Of a DNA stretch of 64,000 nucleotides, positions 54,038 to 63,087 are shown one piece after another. Origin of the DNA: Silvibacterium bohemicum (GTDB lineage: Bacteria; Acidobacteriota; Terriglobia; Terriglobales; Acidobacteriaceae); contig NZ_LBHJ01000004.1 of assembly GCF_001006305.1 (NCBI RefSeq), forward strand, positions 434,001-498,000, in the 5' to 3' direction. The notes under the pieces were generated by a model. It did not search any database. It was not told the origin of the DNA and saw only the letters and a list, made by a program, of their open reading frames with translations. Within the stretch, counting starts at the first letter, position 1. Every line of letters begins with the position of its first letter. Made by a program: the position numbers and the translations under genes.

Positions 54038-55078
54038 ATGAAATCCTTACTTCTCTCCGAATACAACCACTTCGATATCGTTGACGTGCCCGTTCCTGCT
54101 GCAGGAGCGGACGAATTGCTGGTGAAGGTGGAAGCCTGCGGCATCTGCGGAAGCGATGTGCATGGCTACGATGGCTCGTCGGGACGACGCATTCCTCCGA
54201 TCGTCATGGGACACGAGGCCGCCGGGACTGTCATCTCTGTCGGAGCCGAGGTGAAAGATTTCTCTATCGGCGACCGGGTCACCTTCGACTCCACCGTTTA
54301 TTGCGGCCGCTGCGAGTTCTGCGCCCGGGGACAAGTCAATCTCTGCAATAACCGCCAGGTAATCGGCGTATCCTGCACCGATTACCGCCGTGCAGGCGCA
54401 TTCGCAGAATTCATCACCATCCCGCAGCGTATCGCCTATCGGCTGCCGGATACGATTCCATTCGTCGAAGCCGCGATGCTGGAGGCGGTTTCGGTCGCGA
54501 TGCATGCGGTGAAGCTGACTCCAGTGACTGACGGGGAATCCGCACTGGTGATCGGAGCTGGCATGATTGGCCTGCTCACGTTGCAAGCCGCGAAGGCCGC
54601 AGGCTATTCGCGAGTCATCATCACCGATGTCGACGCTACCCGGCTGGATATGGCTCGCCGCGTGGGCGCGACCGAGGTCATTCATGCATCCGGCTCCGAG
54701 CTGTTTGCCGAAATCATGCGGCTCACCGACGGCAATGGTGTCGATATGGTTCTCGAGGCCGTAGGCAGGAACGAAACCATATCGGCAGCGATCGATTGCG
54801 TTCGCAAAGGCGGTACGGTCACTCTGATCGGCAACATCACGCCCGAAGTCACGCTTCCTTTGCAGAAGGTGGTCAGCCGGCAGATCCGGCTGCAGGGCTC
54901 CTGCGCGTCGTCGGGCGAATATCCGGAGGCCATCGAACTGATGGCGAGTGGAAAGATTCAGGTCAAGCCTTTGATTACCGCAGTCGCATCTCTGGAAGAC
55001 GGTCCACGCTGGTTCGATCGGCTCCATGCACGCGAGCCGAACCTGATGAAGATTGTGCTGACGCCACACCATGAATAA
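54038..55078 (+). CDS. Zinc-dependent medium-chain dehydrogenase (sorbitol/galactitol-phosphate dehydrogenase-like)
   Basis: NAD(P)-dependent polyol or sugar dehydrogenase, 346 residues from the ATG at 54038; the frame is open to 53888, but that part overlaps the divergent tag promoter region. Catalytic zinc ligands: Cys in 'EACGICGSDVHGYDG' and His-Glu in 'VMGHEAAG'. Structural zinc: four Cys in 'YCGRCEFCARGQVNLC'. Rossmann motif: 'SALVIGAGMIGLLTLQAAKAAG'. The last eight bases overlap the start of the SDR gene, so the two enzymes are coupled and probably act on the same sugar or polyol in sequence. Confidence 0.9.
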   Translation: MKSLLLSEYNHFDIVDVPVPAAGADELLVKVEACGICGSDVHGYDGSSGRRIPPIVMGHEAAGTVISVGAEVKDFSIGDRVTFDSTVYCGRCEFCARGQVNLCNNRQVIGVSCTDYRRAGAFAEFITIPQRIAYRLPDTIPFVEAAMLEAVSVAMHAVKLTPVTDGESALVIGAGMIGLLTLQAAKAAGYSRVIITDVDATRLDMARRVGATEVIHASGSELFAEIMRLTDGNGVDMVLEAVGRNETISAAIDCVRKGGTVTLIGNITPEVTLPLQKVVSRQIRLQGSCASSGEYPEAIELMASGKIQVKPLITAVASLEDGPRWFDRLHAREPNLMKIVLTPHHE

Positions 55079-55883
55079 TTCTCTCTTCGATCTCAGTGGA
55101 CAGGTGGCCATCGTCACCGGAACCAGCCGCGGGCTGGGCCAATACTTTGCCATGGCCTTGGCCAAGGCTGGCGCGGATCTGGTGCTCACCAGCCGCGATC
55201 GCGCGTCTCTGGCTTCCTTCGAAAAGGAGGTCCATGCGCTAGGGCGGCGAGCCGTTTCTCTCGAACTCGATGTAAAGAATCAGGAGAGCATCGAGCGCAT
55301 GGCCGCGGAGGCCGAGGCGGCCTTCGGGCAAATCCACATCCTGGTGAATAACGCCGGCTGCAATGTGCGCAAGCCCGCGCTCGATGTCACGTGGGACGAC
55401 TGGAACCACGTCGTTGATACCAATCTTCGCGGAAGCTTCTTTGTCGCGCAGGCCGTGGCGCGTCGCATGATCGCCAAAGGCTACGGGCGCATCGTGAATA
55501 TCGGGTCCGTGACCAGCGTCTTCGGCTACGCGGGCCTTGCCCCTTACGGCGCCAGCCGGGGCGGCATTCGCCAGCTCACCATGAGCCTCGCCGACGATTG
55601 GGGAAAGCATGGCGTCACCGTGAATTGCCTGGCCCCCGGATGGTTCCGCACCGAGCAGAACAAGGTGCTCTACGAAGATCAGGAGTGGGTCGACTACCTC
55701 ATCGACCGCATACCGGTGAAGCGCCCCGGACAGCCGCATGATCTGGACGGCGCGGTTGTCTTTCTCGCTTCCGAAGCCAGTCGCTACGTCACCGGCCAGA
55801 CTCTGCTCGTCGATGGCGGTATCTCCACTGGAGCCATGCGGGCTACGGTGAATCGACCTTTATCGTCCGGAAATAAAGCTTAA
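55071..55883 (+). CDS. Short-chain dehydrogenase/reductase, gluconate-5-dehydrogenase-like
   Basis: NAD(P)-dependent oxidoreductase, 270 residues. The cofactor motif 'AIVTGTSRGLGQYFA' is at about 13-27, NNAG at about 93-96, and the catalytic Ser146 in IGSVTS. The active site then reads Y159-G-A-S-R163: the nearly invariant Lys of YxxxK is Arg. The rest ('NCLAPGWFRTEQNKVLYEDQEWVDYLIDRIPVKRPGQPHDLDGAVVFLASEASRYVTGQTLLVDGG') is typical of gluconate 5-dehydrogenase/KduD-like members. It overlaps the zinc dehydrogenase by eight bases. The substrate is probably a sugar acid or ketose. The Lys-to-Arg change may alter activity or be a subfamily trait. Confidence 0.88.
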   Translation: MNNSLFDLSGQVAIVTGTSRGLGQYFAMALAKAGADLVLTSRDRASLASFEKEVHALGRRAVSLELDVKNQESIERMAAEAEAAFGQIHILVNNAGCNVRKPALDVTWDDWNHVVDTNLRGSFFVAQAVARRMIAKGYGRIVNIGSVTSVFGYAGLAPYGASRGGIRQLTMSLADDWGKHGVTVNCLAPGWFRTEQNKVLYEDQEWVDYLIDRIPVKRPGQPHDLDGAVVFLASEASRYVTGQTLLVDGGISTGAMRATVNRPLSSGNKA

Positions 55884-55893
55884 AAGCCAGATC

Positions 55894-57216
55894 CTAAATG
55901 GACCGCAAGGCTGCCGATTGATCGGGTACCCGTTCGATCCGTCCCAGGAGAACGATGTAGCCGGCGATGCCGACCAGCAGATAGCCGGCGGAAATAGCAA
56001 AGGCCCATGCGAAAGAATGCGTCGCCGAGACGACATATCCGGTAACGATAGGCGCAGCAATCCCGGAAAGCTGATTCGAGAAATTCATGATGCCGCCTAC
56101 CTTGCCCACGCTGCCACGCGGGGCAATGAGCGACGGAATCGACCAGCCAACCGGCGCTGCCGCAGACAATCCGCTGATGGAAATGCTGATCCAGAGCAGA
56201 GCCTGAGTCGCATCGTGTGCATGGGCTGCGCCTAGAATACCCAGACCAAATGCGGTCCCCCCGATCAGCGTGATCTTCCGCACGCGGTTGGCGTCCCACC
56301 CGCGCGCAATCAGAAAATCGACCAGCCAGCCGCCAACGATTAGCTCGATAACCGTCGCACATAGCCACGGCACTCCCGTATAGAGAAAAGAATGCCGGAG
56401 ATCGATGTGCAGAGCTGCGGAGAGATAACTCGGGAGCCAGGTCAGCAGCAGATAAAAGATGTAGTTATAGGAGCCGAAGCCGAGCGCAAGGCCCAGCACC
56501 TTTCTCTGCCTTAACAGATAGCCGAGAGAGGAGGACGACTCCGCCGACATGCGCAACTCGACATCGGAAGACTGCGTGGTATCTGCCGAAGCGGTCTGTC
56601 CGACACCGCCTCGTTGCGCCTGGTCTTCGGGATCGCGATAGGCTTTTACGAAGAGCAGGAAGTAGCCCAGGCTGATCAAGCCGGTCACGGCGAAGCTCAT
56701 TCGCCATCCCACGCTGAGCAGCATGAAGCCGATCAGCGGCACGCCGATGGCTGACGAGAATTTAGCCGCAGCATCGAAGATTGACGTGGCGAAACTTCGC
56801 TCCTTCGCAGGAAACCACTGGCCGATCGCTTTGGCATTCGCAGGAAATGTCGGAGCCTCTCCAACGCCGAGCACCAGGCGCGCCGCAAAAAATCCGCCAA
56901 GGTTGGGAGTAGTCGCCGCGCCGAATGAGGCGATGCTCCAAAGAAAGGTGCTGATGCGCCCGACGCGCTTCACACCAAACCGGTCGAGCAATACGCCAAT
57001 GGGCAGCTGGCAGAGAGCATAGGTCCAGTTATAGGCCCCGGAGAGATATCCGAAAACGATGTTGGAAATTCCGAATGTGGTGATGAGTGCTTCGTGCGAA
57101 ACCGACAGGTTGACGCGATCGAAGTAGTTCACCAGGACTCCCAGCCCCAGCAACCACGCAATGTTCCAGCGGTACGGCGATAGAGATTTCGAATCGCGGC
57201 GGTCTACAGTGGTCAA
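55894..57216 (-). CDS. MFS transporter, anion:cation symporter (ACS) family
   Basis: Inner-membrane importer of organic anions such as hexuronates, aldonates or tartrate, 440 residues, 12 helices. 'YRWNIAWLLGLGVLVNYFDRVNLSVSHEAL' is the family N-terminal signature (helix 1 with NYFDRVNLS). 'GVLLDRFGVKRVGRISTFLWS' is loop 2-3, and 'RLVLGVGEAPTFPANAKAIGQWFPAKERSFATSIF' is the helix 4-5 ACS motif. The start is probably TTG 57216, which overlaps the upstream stop (TTGA) and has a GAGGG site five bases before; the longer frame to 57312 lies inside the neighbouring gene. It converges on the dehydrogenase/SDR pair and could supply their substrate. Confidence 0.9.
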   Translation of the reverse strand: MTTVDRRDSKSLSPYRWNIAWLLGLGVLVNYFDRVNLSVSHEALITTFGISNIVFGYLSGAYNWTYALCQLPIGVLLDRFGVKRVGRISTFLWSIASFGAATTPNLGGFFAARLVLGVGEAPTFPANAKAIGQWFPAKERSFATSIFDAAAKFSSAIGVPLIGFMLLSVGWRMSFAVTGLISLGYFLLFVKAYRDPEDQAQRGGVGQTASADTTQSSDVELRMSAESSSSLGYLLRQRKVLGLALGFGSYNYIFYLLLTWLPSYLSAALHIDLRHSFLYTGVPWLCATVIELIVGGWLVDFLIARGWDANRVRKITLIGGTAFGLGILGAAHAHDATQALLWISISISGLSAAAPVGWSIPSLIAPRGSVGKVGGIMNFSNQLSGIAAPIVTGYVVSATHSFAWAFAISAGYLLVGIAGYIVLLGRIERVPDQSAALRSI

Positions 57217-58853
57217 CGATGCCCTCGTTCCTGCAGCAGTGTAGCGGCTGGAGACGTCTCTGCGCATTTCTCTGAACGGCCCAGCGTGCGGAGAAGCGCG
57301 AACAACGTGCATGCCACGGCCGCGAGTCCCGCGTACCAGATTACTAGCGAGACGTTAACCACCCACGCAGGCGCAATCCCGCTGCGCTTCAGCAGGAAGG
57401 GCAGGACGTTCCAGGTGGTGATGTGGACATAGTCCCACGGATCTTGCGTCATCGCCGCGTTCGTCAGTCCCCACGCGTTCATTTTGCCGAATGCAAATGC
57501 AAGGATGTTCTCGAAGCGCAGCCCGACGACGAATGTGGGATGTCCCAGCGTTTCCATCTGGTAAATTTCCAGCGGCAGCCAGAAGGCCAGTGAAGCGATC
57601 TGGATAACAATGCTGATCGCCAGCAGCGCAATTCCTGCGATCCAGACCGGCCTGCCTATTGCTCGACGAAATCGCAGCAGCAGCGGAACGGCAAGCAGAG
57701 ACGCCGACTCCACGGCCGTCGAAACATAACGGTCGCCCCAGGCGAAGTCGCCGCTCCACACCGTGTAGCGCGCGTAGAAGCTGATGTAGGCGAGAAGAAG
57801 CAGCGCCGTAGTCAGGACATAAGCTTTCACGGCGGGAGTGAACCGCCTCCATCCGACGACAGCGACCAAGATTGCAAGAATGAGTAAGGGGTCGAAGAGA
57901 AAGATTGATTTTTCCGGAGCGAAGAGAGCTCCGAAGAAGCCCGTGTGAAAAGGCTTCTCAAAGGGATAGCTGACCGGCAGAGCAGGATTTCGCTGTTTCG
58001 CCTCCTGGGCGTAAATGCCCAGGTACGTGCTGAAAAACGAGCCGAAGCGGTAGAACTGGTAGAGGCGATCGATCAGCCCGAAAAAGATGTATATCGGGAT
58101 CGCAGTGGTCAGATAGATCCGGATGCGACTCCATAGATCGTTTCCGCGCACGCCTTGGCAGGCCAGCACGAGAAGCACAAAGAGGCCCCCGGCCAGCAGA
58201 TCCAATCCCGTGGTCAGCCGGGTAAGCAGATTGAGACCGAAAGCAGTTGATCCGAGGACAAGCGCGCGGCGACTGCCGGTGCATAGCCAACGATATTGAT
58301 AGCAGAATCCGGTGAGCGTGAGCAGAAAGATGTAATTGTTCTCCATCATGTTCTGCGTGTAGTGCAGGTGGGTTGTGGCGAACAGCATAGCCAACACGCC
58401 GGCCACGGAATGATCAACCGCAAAGCCCAGGCTTAGCAGGAAGCGGAAGCAGACCAGAGCCGTTATCACCGTGACGAAAATATTGGTGCTGTAACTGACG
58501 ACGATGTCACGCACGCTGGGATCGTTTCCGTTGTATCGGGCGAAGACGGGAAGGCGCTCGATATATGTTCCGGCGATGTCAGCCGGCAGCATGAGCAAAG
58601 ATTGGCCGATGCCGTACCAGCTTTGCAGCTTTCCTCCGCGGCCATGAATGCCGAATTCCGGATACTCCTGAGGAAAGACCGGCGGCTCAAAGGTCCACAG
58701 GGCATGGGTGGATTGCAGGCGGTGCTGAGTATCGGCGGTTCCCAGCTCTCCGGATTGAACAACGAACGCCACCAGGGCCGCGAGCAGGGCCAGCAGGAAA
58801 GCCGGTTTACGATACCAGAGAAAATTTCGGGGGGAGACTCGGCGCACCATCAT
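57213..58853 (-). CDS. Polytopic membrane protein, possible GT-C-fold glycosyltransferase
   Basis: 546 residues with about 11-13 hydrophobic helices. The first periplasmic loop after helix 1 carries 'FPQEYPEFGIHGRGGKLQSWYGIGQSLLMLPADI'. GT-C enzymes (ArnT/PMT-like) have acidic residues and aromatic clusters in this loop, and 'GRGGKLQSWYGIGQSLL' resembles the 'G+.GK+.S.YGLGQSLL' pattern of uncharacterised relatives. 'AIPIYIFFGLIDRLYQFYRFGSFFSTYLG' follows in the middle. I do not recognise a precise family. Its stop overlaps the start of the MFS gene, so the two are co-transcribed. Function inferred only from topology. Confidence 0.6.
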   Translation of the reverse strand: MMVRRVSPRNFLWYRKPAFLLALLAALVAFVVQSGELGTADTQHRLQSTHALWTFEPPVFPQEYPEFGIHGRGGKLQSWYGIGQSLLMLPADIAGTYIERLPVFARYNGNDPSVRDIVVSYSTNIFVTVITALVCFRFLLSLGFAVDHSVAGVLAMLFATTHLHYTQNMMENNYIFLLTLTGFCYQYRWLCTGSRRALVLGSTAFGLNLLTRLTTGLDLLAGGLFVLLVLACQGVRGNDLWSRIRIYLTTAIPIYIFFGLIDRLYQFYRFGSFFSTYLGIYAQEAKQRNPALPVSYPFEKPFHTGFFGALFAPEKSIFLFDPLLILAILVAVVGWRRFTPAVKAYVLTTALLLLAYISFYARYTVWSGDFAWGDRYVSTAVESASLLAVPLLLRFRRAIGRPVWIAGIALLAISIVIQIASLAFWLPLEIYQMETLGHPTFVVGLRFENILAFAFGKMNAWGLTNAAMTQDPWDYVHITTWNVLPFLLKRSGIAPAWVVNVSLVIWYAGLAAVACTLFALLRTLGRSEKCAETSPAATLLQERGHR

Positions 58854-58989
58854 GGGTATCTTCCGAGTTTAGACGGATGCCTCTTTCCGGCTGCAACTCA
58901 CGTCCGGCGGCGTTGCACGATGTGGCTCCACCTATTGTTTTTTTCGTTACCCCCTACTTTGCCCGTGACGGCGGCAAACCAGTCGTGAC

Positions 58990-60249
58990 ATGCTGGAGAC
59001 ACTTCTATTTTTTGAAGAACATAGCGCCCGAAGGAGCTTGGACAAAAGCATGTCCATGAGGCATCTATTAGCCGGATACGCCGTCGTGCTGATGCTGTTC
59101 ATCATTGCCTGCAGTGCAATCGAGAGGAACGCGGCTGGCCTGAACGGTGTCAGGTGGGTCAGGCGGGCGTTTTGCGTCGCCCTCGCTGGATTGCTGTTGG
59201 CGATGTGTCAACCCTTCGCGCCGGCCTTCTTCTCCGCCGCGCTGCCCCAAGTCTCCGTTTTCGCGGCCCTCGTTCTTTTCCGTTTCGCAGTCGAAGAGAC
59301 GCTGGAACATAAGACGCAGCATCCATATCTCAGCATCGCTGCAGGCGTTGCAGTTTTCTCAGGGCTGCTGTTTTGCAGCGCGATTCACGCCCACGCCCGC
59401 ACTCGCATCTACGTTAGCGATACGGCGGATGCGATCCAGGCCATGATGACCGCCGTCGTGCTGTTTCGCAGCAGGAATACCGCGCTACGTTCGGCCATTC
59501 GCACCACCGGGTATCTGATGGCCGCAGTTGCCGTGATTCATATCTTCCGTATCGTAGCCGCTACCGTGCGTCCGCCCCAGCATGGCATCATGCACGCCGA
59601 TCCCTTCCAGGCATATTTCATCTTTTTCAATTTCACCTTCGGCATCGGAGCAGGTCTCAGCCTCATCTGGCTTTCTTTCTGCTGCCAGCGAGATAACCTG
59701 CAGGCGCTGGCGCTTACGGACGGATTGACCGGCCTGCTGAATCGCCGGGCCTTTGAAGAAGCGCTGCAGCGAGAGCTGGTTTACGCCCGCCGCTACGGCA
59801 AAGGCACCGGCCTGGTGCTGATCGATCTTGACTATTTCAAGCGAATCAATGATGCCCATGGCCATCCTGTTGGAGATGAGGTGATCCGCCGGGTAAGCGC
59901 CGCACTCCAGGCTGGAACCCGGGGCTCAGACGCGCTGGCGCGCTTTGGCGGTGAAGAGTTTATCGTGATGCTGCGCGACACCGATCCCTTCCACGCATCG
60001 ACGGCAGCGGAGCGGATGCGGATGCGAGTGGAAGCTCTTCGCGGGATGCCCGCCGGAATACAAGTCACCGCCAGCCTCGGGGTTGCCGTCGGCGACTCCT
60101 CCGACACGATCGAATCCCTGTTGAAGAAGGCAGACGATGCTCTCTATGCATCCAAACGCGCCGGCCGCAACGCAGTTACTTCTCATCAGACTCCAGCCGA
60201 AAATATAGCCGCGATTGCCGACCCACAATCCGAGCTGCTCGCTACCTAA
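58990..60249 (+). CDS. Membrane diguanylate cyclase (GGDEF)
   Basis: Synthesises cyclic di-GMP from two GTP. 419 residues; a start at ATG 59050 (AAGGAG upstream) would remove the first 20 residues. Six to seven membrane helices (about 25-230) form an uncharacterised sensor. The GGDEF domain runs from about 235 ('LTDGLTGLLNRRAFEEALQRELVYARR'), with metal-binding D279 and D281 in LIDLDYFKRIND. The catalytic loop is GGEEF at 320-324, and an inhibitory I-site R311-G-S-D314 lies five residues before it, so feedback inhibition by c-di-GMP is expected. All residues needed for activity are present. It is transcribed divergently from the membrane-protein operon. Confidence 0.94.
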   Translation: MLETLLFFEEHSARRSLDKSMSMRHLLAGYAVVLMLFIIACSAIERNAAGLNGVRWVRRAFCVALAGLLLAMCQPFAPAFFSAALPQVSVFAALVLFRFAVEETLEHKTQHPYLSIAAGVAVFSGLLFCSAIHAHARTRIYVSDTADAIQAMMTAVVLFRSRNTALRSAIRTTGYLMAAVAVIHIFRIVAATVRPPQHGIMHADPFQAYFIFFNFTFGIGAGLSLIWLSFCCQRDNLQALALTDGLTGLLNRRAFEEALQRELVYARRYGKGTGLVLIDLDYFKRINDAHGHPVGDEVIRRVSAALQAGTRGSDALARFGGEEFIVMLRDTDPFHASTAAERMRMRVEALRGMPAGIQVTASLGVAVGDSSDTIESLLKKADDALYASKRAGRNAVTSHQTPAENIAAIADPQSELLAT

Positions 60250-60251
60250 AT

Positions 60252-62159
60252 CTAGGCGACTTTGACCCAGACCTGTCCGTAGTTCGACGGCACCGTCACG
60301 CTGACGGAACCTCCATCTGTGACTGGCGCAACTTCGTATGGAGTTGCACGGAAGGAATCGTCCACCATCTCACGCCACGTCCCGGCCACCGGAAATGGCG
60401 CGGCGCCCGTGCTTGCAGTACCGCCAAAGTTGAGCAGCACCAGCGCCCACGATTCTGCATCCGTGCCACTCGCCGCCGCATGGCGCGAGTAGATGATGAC
60501 TTCTGTTCCTTGCAGAGACTGTTGCCAGTAGTAGTAAGACGAGCGACTGCGTAAGGCACGCACGCTGCGGCGCAACGATCCAAGCCGACGATAAAGGCTC
60601 ACCAGCGGAGAGCCGTACGAGTCGTAGAAGTACTCCCAGTGCATATCCCGCTGGAGATGAACCCTGGAGAGGCCGCTGTCCGGAAGGTTGTAGTTGTCCG
60701 CAAACTCCTGCCCCTGCCAGAGCATGGGAATGCCCTGCAGTGTGTAAAGCGCGATGGCATGGGGCTGCAATTTGAAAAACAGGCTCCGGTCGCCTTCCGG
60801 CGTAGGATCGTTCGCGTCGCCGCCCGTTCCAACATAGACAATTAACTGGCTGTGATCATGAGATTCCAGGTATTGAAAGGGTGCAACGGGCATCTGGATC
60901 GCGTTCCCTGCGGCATCCACAGCCTCTGTCGTCGCGGGATACCCCATAAAGCTCGGATCGAGCTGATGCGCGTAGCTATCGGCCGGTGGCGTACCGGATG
61001 CGATCGCCTCGGCAAGATAGAGCAGACCGTTCTGCCACGCGCTGTTGGTGTAAGTCTGCGCCAGCACGGTCTGCGCGCTGTCGAGAGCTTCCGCGCATTG
61101 AATGATGCGGCTGTAGCCGCCAGCCCCTCCCTGAAACCGCGGCACGGTGAGTGAATGAAGATAAGTTTGCTCCACTAGCGTCCGGTAGCCCGCATCCATG
61201 GGCGGAACGTAGAGGTCCGTCACCTCGTCGTAGCGGAAGCCGTCGACATGATATTCGTCGATCCATTGCTGGTTGGCATTGAGAAAGTAATCTTGCGTGA
61301 ACGCGATGGTGAAGTCCGGCTTCGGACCGAATCCATAGATGTTCCAGCCATCCATCATCGGATTCGCCACCTTCGGCGCGCCGGTGGTATTGGCCAGGTC
61401 GTTGTAGACGCAGTAATACGGAAACAGCGTGTCCACATGTTCGTAAACAACATCGAGGATCACGGCCATTTCCTGCTCATGCGCGGCGTTAATCAGCCGC
61501 TTCAAGGCAACGCTACCGCCGAAACGCATGCTCGGCGCAAAATAATAAAGCGGGCCGTAGCCCCAATCGAAATCGAGCTTCATGCTGGTGACCGGCATCA
61601 GCTCGACGCAATTGACGCCGAGACTTTTAAGATAGACCAGCCGGTCGGTCACACCGTCGAAGGTGTCGTTGAACTCCTCGACTTGCAGCTCGTAGACGAT
61701 CAGGTCATCCAGCTCAGGTGTTTTGTAAGCGTTGTCCGCCCAAGCAAAAGGCGCCGGGGCCGGTCCCACATCGAACGCCGCCATGTTTCCGATTTCGGCA
61801 TCGCGAGCGAATGGATCGGTAATCCACGGGCTCACCAACTGGCGAGTTCCGCCGACCGGCGTCCACCAAAGCTCATACCGATACAGATGCATTCCCGCCA
61901 ACCCGATGTGTGTGCCCGCCACTGGAGTCAGAGGAACGGTTACCGTCCATAGATCGAGCGGATGGCCCGATTGCCATGCCAAAGAAAAATTCACGGGAGG
62001 AATGCTGGGATCGAAGCGGTCTTCGCTGTGAATGACCCGCGCAATCACCTCGAATTGATCGCTCGAATGAATGCCGGGAAGATAGATGCCGAAGCGAACG
62101 CTGAACTGATTCGCTCCAGTAACGGCAGGAAAGGCACCCACTTCACTCAGATCGATCAT
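60252..62159 (-). CDS. GH13-family alpha-amylase-like enzyme
   Basis: Cytoplasmic (no signal peptide) glucan-active enzyme, 635 residues from the ATG at 62159 (GAGG eight bases before). Domains: an N-terminal beta-sandwich of the branching/trehalohydrolase type (about 15-130) that ends at 'PWITDPFARDAEIG', then the catalytic (beta/alpha)8 barrel with 'DDLIVYELQVEEFN'. Catalytic residues: D311 in VDGFRYDE (nucleophile), E357 in QCAEALD (acid/base) and D435 in ESHDH (transition-state Asp). The C-terminal beta domain contains 'SWALVLLNFGG'. The layout fits glycogen-branching enzyme, maltooligosyltrehalose trehalohydrolase or isoamylase relatives; I cannot choose. It is divergent from etfB. Confidence 0.88.
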   Translation of the reverse strand: MIDLSEVGAFPAVTGANQFSVRFGIYLPGIHSSDQFEVIARVIHSEDRFDPSIPPVNFSLAWQSGHPLDLWTVTVPLTPVAGTHIGLAGMHLYRYELWWTPVGGTRQLVSPWITDPFARDAEIGNMAAFDVGPAPAPFAWADNAYKTPELDDLIVYELQVEEFNDTFDGVTDRLVYLKSLGVNCVELMPVTSMKLDFDWGYGPLYYFAPSMRFGGSVALKRLINAAHEQEMAVILDVVYEHVDTLFPYYCVYNDLANTTGAPKVANPMMDGWNIYGFGPKPDFTIAFTQDYFLNANQQWIDEYHVDGFRYDEVTDLYVPPMDAGYRTLVEQTYLHSLTVPRFQGGAGGYSRIIQCAEALDSAQTVLAQTYTNSAWQNGLLYLAEAIASGTPPADSYAHQLDPSFMGYPATTEAVDAAGNAIQMPVAPFQYLESHDHSQLIVYVGTGGDANDPTPEGDRSLFFKLQPHAIALYTLQGIPMLWQGQEFADNYNLPDSGLSRVHLQRDMHWEYFYDSYGSPLVSLYRRLGSLRRSVRALRSRSSYYYWQQSLQGTEVIIYSRHAAASGTDAESWALVLLNFGGTASTGAAPFPVAGTWREMVDDSFRATPYEVAPVTDGGSVSVTVPSNYGQVWVKVA

Positions 62160-62328
62160 GGGAAGGACCTCGGTACGCGGGAGCATACCTCAGTTTCCCG
62201 AGATCCCTTGATGAATTTCGTGAAAAGCGCTGGATAACTGTTGCTCACGCTCCGCGCATCCCTGTCAAAGTTGTGCGGTGGCAGAGGTTACGGCTACCAT
62301 CATCGGTGGATTGAACGGAGTGAAGGAA

Positions 62329-63087
62329 ATGCGGATGATGACCCTGATTCGCCAGGTCCTGGACGCCGAGCAGAGCGTGCGCACGCGGGATGGCGCAGTC
62401 GATCTGGCGAACAGCAAGCTGGTGATGGACACCATGGATGAGTACGGCCTGGAGGAAGCGCTCCGCCTGCGCGAAGGTGGCATCGACGCCGAGGTGATCG
62501 CTGTCGGCGTAGGCCCCGCGCGGCTTCGTGAGGCACTGCGAACCGCGCTGGCTATGGGAGCCGACCGCGCCGTTCATGTCGAGACGGAGATTGCACTCGA
62601 TCCTATCGCCCTCAGCAAGGTCGTGGCCGAGATTGCCCGGCAGGAGCAGGCGGAGCTCATCCTTTGCGGAGGACAGCAGGCCGACTGGGATAGCCAGGCG
62701 CTCGGCGCGGCCACGGCGGAGCGGCTGAATTGGCCGCAGGTGACGTGGACCAGCGCTCTCAGCCTGCAGGACAGCACGCTCACCGGAAAGCACGACGTCG
62801 ACGAAGGCCGCGAGGAGTTTTCTGTTGCCTTGCCCGCTGTGATTACCACGCAGCAAGGTTTGAACGATCCCCGCTACCCCACGCTGCCGAACATCCTCAA
62901 GGCCAAGAAAAAAGAATTACGCAGCGAAACGCTCGAGCAATTCCAGGTGCAACCGATGGTCAAGATCACGGGGGAAGAGATCCAGGTGAAAGAACGGCTG
63001 CGCAAAATATTGGATGGCAAAGACGCAGCAGCGGCGGCAACGGAACTTCTGCACCTGCTGCGTGACGAAGCCCGGGTGATTGCATGA
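62329..63087 (+). CDS. etfB: Electron transfer flavoprotein beta subunit
   Basis: Binds AMP and, with EtfA, carries electrons from acyl-CoA and other dehydrogenases to ETF:quinone oxidoreductase. 252 residues from ATG 62329, normal for EtfB; the frame is open to 62278, but homologues begin close to '[16 protein letters not shown]'. A GGAG site lies eight bases before; ATG 62335 is also possible. '[27 protein letters not shown]' and '[13 protein letters not shown]' form the nucleotide-binding part. '[37 protein letters not shown]' is conserved, as is the late '[29 protein letters not shown]' loop that meets dehydrogenase partners. The stop overlaps the etfA start (ATGA). Confidence 0.95.
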   Translation: MRMMTLIRQVLDAEQSVRTRDGAVDLANSKLVMDTMDEYGLEEALRLREGGIDAEVIAVGVGPARLREALRTALAMGADRAVHVETEIALDPIALSKVVAEIARQEQAELILCGGQQADWDSQALGAATAERLNWPQVTWTSALSLQDSTLTGKHDVDEGREEFSVALPAVITTQQGLNDPRYPTLPNILKAKKKELRSETLEQFQVQPMVKITGEEIQVKERLRKILDGKDAAAAATELLHLLRDEARVIA

